In this document: piece by piece, positions 1 through 6,600 of the stretch | Position numbering within the stretch: the stretch's first letter is position 1 | How the letters are laid out: each line of letters begins with the position of its first letter | Source of the DNA: Clostridia bacterium | Lineage (GTDB): Bacteria > Bacillota > Clostridia > Christensenellales > Aristaeellaceae | NCBI GenBank assembly: GCA_017471125.1 | Contig: JAFUWR010000211.1 | Coordinates: 1 to 7,113 of the forward strand | DNA length: 7,113 bases | Reading direction: 5' to 3' | Notes under the pieces: model-generated | Seen by the model: the letters and a program-made list of their open reading frames with translations, nothing else | What the model was told of the DNA's origin: nothing | Databases searched by the model: none | Position numbers and translations under genes: made by a program

Positions 1-22
1 CCCTGACAGGGGAGGCAAGAGT

Positions 23-42
23 GGGCGCTGAGGGCAGCGCCC
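23..42. repeat. Perfect 8-bp hairpin
   Basis: GGGCGCTG (23-30) pairs with CAGCGCCC (35-42) across the loop AGGG. No T-run follows, so it does not look like an intrinsic terminator on the plus strand. It lies just outside the large inverted repeat. Confidence 0.75.
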
Positions 43-69
43 CTACGGGAACGGGGGGACCTCATCCGT

Positions 70-86
70 CACAGCCTGCGGCTGTG
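70..86. repeat. Perfect 7-bp hairpin
   Basis: CACAGCC (70-76) pairs with GGCTGTG (80-86) around the loop TGC. It sits between CTCATCCGT and CACCTTCCC at the left side of the putative dispersed element. No poly-T follows. Confidence 0.75.
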
Positions 87-103
87 CCACCTTCCCGATA
101 GCA

Positions 104-134
104 GTCGCGCTACTGCCCGTAGGGCAAGCGCGAC
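104..134. repeat. Bulged hairpin arm 1
   Basis: GTCGCGCT (104-111) pairs with AGCGCGAC (127-134), and TGCCC (114-118) pairs with GGGCA (122-126) around the loop GTA. The two unpaired bases AC (112-113) form a bulge on the 5' side. All 13 pairs are Watson-Crick. Confidence 0.75.
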
Positions 135-142
135 CAGCCCGC

Positions 143-173
143 GCAGCGATCCGCAGGACCGGCGCGGCGCTGC
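143..173. repeat. Bulged hairpin arm 2
   Basis: GCAGCG (143-148) pairs with CGCTGC (168-173), and CCGC (151-154) pairs with GCGG (164-167) around a 9-nt loop. AT (149-150) is bulged on the 5' side. It has the same plan as the two arms beside it but is weaker and shares base 173 with arm 3. Confidence 0.55.
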
Positions 174-203
174 CGCCGCTTCCGCTTTGCGGAGTAGCGG
201 CGG
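173..203. repeat. Bulged hairpin arm 3
   Basis: CCGCCGCT (173-180) pairs with AGCGGCGG (196-203), and TCCGC (181-185) pairs with GCGGA (189-193) around the loop TTT. GT (194-195) is bulged on the 3' side. This mirrors arm 1 (8 bp, 2-nt bulge, 5 bp, 3-nt loop) in inverted orientation. Confidence 0.75.
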
Positions 204-368
204 TGTGTAATAGGGGAAGGCAAGAGACGGTGCCACAACGATGCTCCTGCGTCAGGTAGACGATACTTATATCATTCGGCGTTATTGCCGCGGGGGAGGG
301 GGTGGGTGTTGACGAAAAGGGCATGGGCGCGGGCGGGGAGTGAGGCAGCGATACATAATAAGAAAGAA

Positions 369-387
369 TTTTGTGTAATTCACAAAA
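369..387. promoter_or_regulatory. Perfect 7-bp dyad in AT-rich leader, possible operator
   Basis: TTTTGTG (369-375) and CACAAAA (381-387) are exact reverse complements around TAATT. The site lies upstream of the putative -10 box, where a dimeric regulator could bind. It is not followed by a T-run, so a terminator is less likely. The function is inferred from position and symmetry alone. Confidence 0.35.
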
Positions 388-423
388 GCTTTATGGAAAT
401 ATGAGGGATTTCGTAGTAAAATA

Positions 424-429
424 TATAAT
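424..429 (+). promoter_or_regulatory. Possible -10 box
   Basis: TATAAT matches the housekeeping -10 consensus and lies about 70 bases before the start codon in AT-rich DNA. No good -35 hexamer is found 16-18 bases upstream, so the call is weak. A TATACA at 439-444 is an alternative. Confidence 0.3.
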
Positions 430-484
430 AAGGTAAACTATACACTCTTGTTAAAACTTGCTCTGTTCCCCCGCCGATGACAGC

Positions 485-490
485 AAAGGA
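485..490 (+). promoter_or_regulatory. Ribosome binding site AAAGGA
   Basis: AAAGGA ends 9 nt before the ATG at 500, a suitable Shine-Dalgarno distance. It supports ATG 500 over the in-frame TTG at 458. The ATG at 477 is out of frame. Confidence 0.7.
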
Positions 491-499
491 CGGTTCCGA

Positions 500-628
500 A
501 TGAAGCAGATCGATATTCGCCGCATACTTGAAAACTACGCCCGCAGGAGGACGCTCAAAAAGACGCTGGCCCTCCTGTGCGTGGCGACCATCGTGTCGAC
601 GATGCTGTCCCTCCGACTGGAGGCGGAC
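500..628 (+). other. N-terminal signal peptide
   Basis: Residues 15-21 are basic (RRRTLKK) and are followed by a hydrophobic stretch at 22-38 (TLALLCVATIVSTMLSL). Cleavage is plausible near residues 40-45. The n-region is long (about 20 residues), as is usual for large Gram-positive surface proteins. It directs Sec export. Confidence 0.8.
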
Positions 629-3600
629 ACGCTGGAGCGGATCGCCACCTGCGGCTACGCGGAGCACGTCCACACCGAGGCGTGCGTCGGGCCGGACGGC
701 GGGGTCATCTGCGGGTTGGAGGCGCACGTCCACACGGACGCCTGTTACCAGCAGCGGCCGGTCGAGGTCGAGCTGGAGGCCCCGGTGGAGGAGCTGCCGG
801 CGATGTCGCTGGACGCGCTCGAGCCCGAGGCGGCGGTGGAGGCCGCGCCCGTCGAGGAAGCGCAGGTCGCCTATGCGCACAGCCTTGCCGAGCCCGTTTT
901 GTTGAGCCAGATCATCGAAGGATTGCCGGTGGAGATCGACGCGGTCGTGGAGGTCGCCGCCGTCGTGGGCGCGGAGGACGAGGCGTCACCCGTGGGGGTC
1001 GAGGTGCTGGAGGGCGATTGGCTGATCTACGCGCTCCGGGATTTCGACGCCGCCGAGCTGGCCGTGCTGACGGCGGAGGACGTGCTGGTGGTCACGCTGA
1101 TCGACGGGCGGGCCGTGGCCGAGGTCGAGGCAGAGGTCGAGGCGGAGGAGGAGAAGGACGAGCTGACCGCGGAGATCATCGCGGTGGACGGCGGGGAGAC
1201 CGCCGAGGACGAGACGGAGGCCGTCGCGGTCGCCGACGACGCGCTGGCCGCGGAGGTCATCGCGGAGGACGAGGCGGAGACGGCCGAGGAGGAGAACGAC
1301 GAGCTGGTCGCCGACCCCATCGCAGACGGGTCGGAGGCGCTGTATATCGAATACGACCTGGCGGAGGCCGACGGCGGGCCGCTGTCCCTGCGCGGGCTGC
1401 TCGGCGACGCCATCCTGGAGGACGCGGAGGCGGCCACGCTGCTGCCCATCGCCTACGACGAAGCGCTGTTGTCAGCCGAGGCGGTCGAGGGCGACTACCT
1501 GGTGACCGTCGTCGGGGATTTCGACGCGACGGAGATCGCGGTCGGGCCGCACACCGTCGCGCTGCTGAACGGCCGCGCACCCGAGCCCTTCCCGGCGCAG
1601 ACCTTCGCCGCGCAGACGGAGCACGTGGTCGTGACCGTCGAGGCGGCGGTGGGCGCGTTCCCTGCGGGGACCACGATGGCCGTCGCGGACGTGGACGACG
1701 CGGCCACCATCAGCGGCATCACCGACGCGGTCGAAGCCGGGTTCGTCAGGGTCGAGCGCGTGCACGCCGTGGACATCAGCTTCTGGCACGACGGCGCGGA
1801 GATCGAGCCGAGCATCCCGATCTCGGTGGTCATGGGCGTGCGGGAGATCGAGGCCGCGAAGGAGACGATGATCGTCCACGTGGACGACGACGGCGCGGCG
1901 CGGGTCGTGGAGGACGTGGTCGAGGCGGACGTGCCCGCGACCGAGGCCCTGCCCGAGCTGGACGCGGAGGCGCTCGAGGCCAACAGCGGCCTCGGCTTCA
2001 CCGCGGACGCCTTCTCCGTGTACGCCGTGGTCGTGGGCGAGCGGCTGGAGACGAAGGTCCTGGCGTCCGACGGCGCGACGTACAGGATCGAGGTGACCTA
2101 CGGCGCGGGCGCGGGGATCCCGGAGGGGGTGCGGCTGGAGGTCGCCGAGGTCGTCGAGGACGCGGAATATCGGGCGCAGGTCGAGCGGACCCTGCCCGGC
2201 AACAAGCTGATCACCCTCGCCCGGTTCTTCGACATCAAGATCATGGACGGGGACGCGGAGGTGCAGCCGCTGGAGGCCGTCGAGGTCCGCGTGACGCTGT
2301 ACGACGCGGCGGCGGAGGGCGCGGCGGAGGCCGTGCCCGTCGAGGCGGTCGAGGCGGCAGTCGACGAGGTCGTCTTTGAGATCGGCGAGGACGCGCAGGA
2401 GGTCGCTGCCGAGGCGCTGGCCGCCGCGGACGCCGCGGTCCCCGAGGCCGACGGCGCGGACGACCACATCGTCACCGTGGGCGCGCCGGAGGCGCAAGCC
2501 GCGCACTTCGCCGCGCAGGAGCGCGTCGAGCTGATGGGCGCGGCCGAGAACGCGGACGCCGTGACCTTCATGGCCGACGGCTTCTCCGTGTGGGGCGTGG
2601 TGTATACCGTCGACTTCTATTATGGGAATTATGAGTGGCACATCGACGGCGGCTCCTATATGAGCCTGCGCGCGCTGGTGGAAAAGCTGCATATCGCCGA
2701 GGATGCCCAGGCGTTCGTGGACCAGGTCGCGGACGTCGTGTTCAGCGCGCCCGAATTGGTGGCGGTGCGCAAGGTCGAGGAGGATACCACCGTCGGCGCG
2801 ATCCGCGCGGCGCTGGGCGCGGAGGATACCGAGTATAGCGCCGGGCTCACCGAGGCGCAGATCGAGGCGATCAACGCGGCGGAGATCAGGGCCGTCGATT
2901 GGGCGCTGGTCAGCTTGCGGGCGTTCCAGAGCGAGGAGAGGCTTTCGATCACTTTACTGGATGGGACGGTATATGAGGTGAGGGTGGAGGATGGACAAAA
3001 CACATTCCATATTAGAATCAATGATGTGAATGGCGGAACTTTATCGAGTACTCATAAAACCGGCAACTATACAACTCTTGATTATAATTCTCCCTATGGA
3101 GACAATCCTTATTACCTGCATTATACAGTAAGGCCGGCAGAAAACGGGACTTATAGAAAAGTATTCTGGTTGAAAGAAGATGGCGTAGAACCAGATACAG
3201 TTGACAAGAATAATACAAATGGCGTTCCACGACAGAATTTGCTTGACAGCACTACGATAGAAGGGGAGACCTCATTTGTCTTTTACTTCGCTCCAGTAGA
3301 CGCGAAACTTGTTGTTATTAAACCAGTGGAGCATGGAACTGTTACCGGCGCAATCACGGTGGATGCCAATGAGTTGCTCCCTCAATATGTATATGTTAAG
3401 GATACGAATATAACACTGACAGCAATTCCAGAGGCAAATTATTATTTTAAGGGCTGGTTGGTTGACGGGAAATGCATTTCAGCGGATACCACCTTGGTTG
3501 TAAACAAGGATATTATAAAGCAAGATACCATAGTTGAGCCGATATTCTCAAACAGTAATGCTCCTTGGTTTGAATTGATGATGACGGAAGCCGAAAACGA

Positions 3601-6600
3601 TCCTGGATATTTTTTCGGTCATTATGCTTTTGGCTTCCACGGGAAATCCTATTATTATGGACCTGCATACTGGTTCGAAGGACATTATCGCATAGATCCT
3701 ATGTATGCCGCAGTGCTATCCAACAACACAGGCTATACTTTCCATTATTGGCTCAAGGATGACGGTACAGACGGTGAAGAAAACGATTTTACGTCACATG
3801 TAGACGAGAAGCAATATCGTGGGTTGAGATATAATAAAAACCTTTTTGACACCACCACCAGCTTCGTAGCCTTCTTCGCGCCTACCGATGCAAAAATCAT
3901 TCGATTTAATCCCCCGGCGGAAGGGGGCAGCGTCAGCGTCAAGAGCGGGTCGAATCCCCCGAGGTCCATCACGACCGGGACAGGCAAGACATTCCAATAC
4001 TATTACAACACGGATGGCGACACAGGCGGGGGCGCCACCCTTGTCGCCACGCCCGATACCGCCGCGGGCTATGAGTTCCTTGGCTGGTTTGCCGACGGGA
4101 AATGGCTGGTTTCAAGGGACCGGGAATACATAATCAACAGCACCAAGAATACCTATGACTTGAATCTGGTCCCTCTGTTCGAGCTCGATGCCGCCCATCG
4201 GGATTTCTATTACGTCTACTTCGATGGAAGCAACGGCGTGACAGGCGAAGCGTATCTGCCCACCGACATCGGACATAGCGATCATACCATGTACACAAGG
4301 TATGATAGTAACCGCAAACTATATGGTGCGAATTTTGCGTATATCAAGGTCAACAAGAACCAGAAGATCAACCTTCCTTCCCAAAGCGGTGAAACCACCT
4401 ATACCAATGTTTACAGCGGTGCGGCTACGCAGAAGATCGACCTGACCAAGCCGCAGGGCACGGCCTATAACAATTTTGACCTTTTTAAGTGGTATAAGAT
4501 CCCGGCGAGCCCAGCGACAGACGCAAGCGCGAGCTTTGGGTCAGAGGACAATTATTTGGATTTAGGCGCCTCGGTGACGATCGACCGCGATATGGTGTTC
4601 TATGCAGATTGGTTCCCGACTTCTTACGATTTTTCCGATGGGATCACAACGTTCGAGGCATACGATCAGGTGATCCATAAGGATACGTCTGATTTTATCA
4701 AGACCTATCTGTATGATTACAGCCCGATCTTTAATATGCCGAGCCTGAAACTCAACAGTGATTCCACGATCAACCAGGCGGGCAACTACGAATATTGGTA
4801 TTTGCCGGATGAAGCAGGGAATACCTCGCGCAATTTCGTCTTTATCACCGCCCTGTCGGATGAGGTGCGCACGGTCAGCCCCAGAAACAGGAAGCAAAGC
4901 CTGCGCAACCAGAACAGGGAAACAACGATCGACGGTACGTTCTATTCTGGTATCATCAGCGACAATATCCTCAAAACGGACGGATTGAAGGATGCTCTGT
5001 TTGATACAGAGGATGGGCTCGGCAAGCGTTATGTGGGAGAAGCAAAGAACCTGTACCTGTATGACGACGCGACCGGCTATTTTTACTACGACAGCGACAA
5101 GAACGCCGCGAAGTACAATGGCGAGGACTCTTTCGTTCTTGCCGCCAAGGACAATATAGACGTCATCGACAAATCGAATCATTTGGATGGCGACTTCCTC
5201 CCCTTCAACAAAGTCAAGGATGGGGATTATATCGAGGGGGATGGTGAGCCCAATTATTGGTTCGGGATGCAGTCCGTGATCACATTTGCCCTTCCCAATG
5301 ACGCTGGCTATCAGGATGGAGCGGGCAATTATGGCAATCAGTCCACGCATGGCTCGGATATGGTGTTCAAGTTCTGCGGTGACGACGACGTTTGGGTATA
5401 TGTCGATGATGAATTGTTCCTCGACATGGGCGGCGTCCACGGCAAGGTCTATGGTGAGATCAACTTCTCAACGGGGAAGATCGCCATAGCCAGTAACGGC
5501 GCGGAGAAGAAGAATGACGCGATCATGACCTACGAAGGCGACTCGACCCAGGTGCGGGAGAATATAGATTTCCCGAAAACGATCAAAGCGGGCGAAAACC
5601 ACACTTTGAAGGTATACTATCTGGAGCGCGGCTCGTCCCAGTCCAACTGCGCCATATACTTCAACATCTCTCCCAGTTACAGGGTGCAGCTGCACAAGCG
5701 GGATATTGATGACGATACAGAACTAAAAGGCGTAACGTTCGAGGTCTATCACGACGCCGAATTCAAAGAGCCCGCGAAGGAGTTGTGGTGGAAGGACCAG
5801 GAAAATGAAAAGAAAAATAGCTTTGATACGGGCAACAATGGCTTGGTGACTATATCCGGCATGCTGGCTGGTCACATCTATTATATCCGGGAGGCCAAGG
5901 CTCTGGAGGGCTATCCAAATTTGAAGGATGAGGTCATCAAACTGGTATTTGATTCCAATGGCAACGCGACGTTCGAGTGTACCCCGGGTTTCTCCGGCAT
6001 TACGCCAAGCCTGAGGCGCAAAGAGGGATCTAACTATGAATTTGTAATGGATCTGTGGAATCGAAAGAAAACCAGCATCACGGTCAAAAAGGACTGGTTA
6101 AAGGCGGACGGCTCGGACGGTACGCCTTCGGATGCAGCGACTGTGGGAATGACGGTCAAGAGGTATGCCATGATCGGCAATCCGTTCGACGATCTCCAAA
6201 CGCATACGGTCAAAATCGTTGCGAAGTATTATAGGGGCGCCGACGGCAGGGCGGTTTATTCCGAAGCGGATATCGTAGGGGATCCCGTAGCTGTAAAGAC
6301 ATACAGCTACGAAGTCAACGATGGAGATTCTATCTTTTTCGATGTCCTGGCCCACCATAATGGGGATGCCTTGGCGATCTATTCCGTTGATGAAGGTATT
6401 ACAAAGAGCAATACTGAGCTGTCGCGCAGATTGTACGGCGTTGGTGATACGAAGAAAACCTTGCCGGTAAGCGAACACTATACCAAGACCAACATCACGG
6501 AGGATCTGACGATCAATGTTTGCTTTATTGGCGATATGGGTAATGGAACGGAAGCAGACTTTGATGCATATGCGCTGATCACCGAACCTTTGATTTTGAC

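Larger units (their letters stand above)
1..226. repeat. Palindrome-rich intergenic repeat element with five hairpins
   Basis: This stretch is dense in inverted repeats. Simple hairpins lie at 23-42 and 70-86. An inverted repeat CCTTCCC (90-96) / GGGAAGG (214-220) encloses three further hairpins at 104-134, 143-173 and 173-203, each with a 2-nt bulge between an outer and an inner stem. A near-identical direct repeat occurs at 8-21 (AGGGGAGGCAAGAG) and 212-226 (one extra A). The arrangement looks like a dispersed non-coding repeat, perhaps nested copies of a small non-autonomous element. From memory, similar CTCATCCGTC...CCACCTTCCC blocks are scattered between genes in gut Clostridia; I could not verify this. 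The open frame on the minus strand (43-324) reads through the palindromes and looks spurious. The element may be cut by the left window edge. Confidence 0.7.
227..499. other. Non-coding leader upstream of the surface-protein gene
   Basis: I see no supported gene here. Bases 227-350 are G-rich and purine-heavy (288-345). From about 350 the sequence turns AT-rich, as expected for a promoter region. The leader contains a 7-bp dyad (369-387), a TATAAT-like box (424-429) and the ribosome binding site. An in-frame stop TAA at 452-454 limits how far upstream the large gene could begin. A TTGACG at 309-314 resembles a -35 box but has no matching -10 at normal spacing. Confidence 0.6.

Noticed and set aside
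23..42. Intrinsic terminator at the window start
   Set aside because: The stem is strong but no T-run follows on either strand, so it fits the palindromic element better.
43..324. Minus-strand 93-codon open frame upstream
   Set aside because: It passes straight through several perfect hairpins of the repeat element, so the sequence is explained by DNA or RNA structure rather than coding.
1100..1340. Microsatellite or minisatellite of GAGGCGGAG-like units
   Set aside because: The GAG/GCG/GAC runs are irregular and follow from an acidic, Ala-rich protein with G/C-ending codons; no fixed repeat period is seen.
577..2379. Plus-strand 600-codon open frame overlapping the start of the large gene
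   Set aside because: The translation is almost entirely Gly and Arg, typical of an off-frame reading of GC-rich codons ending in G/C. The frame from 500 has a signal peptide, an RBS and recognisable motifs.
1472..2692. Minus-strand 406-codon open frame
   Set aside because: It is Asp/His/Leu/Arg-rich and lies wholly antisense to the GC-rich part of the large gene; high GC3 removes antisense stops. No domain is recognisable.
4562..5440. Minus-strand 292-codon open frame
   Set aside because: It is antisense to the fibro-slime region, whose plus-strand motifs are clear. The translation is Ile/Val/Arg-rich with no motif and no RBS-like context.
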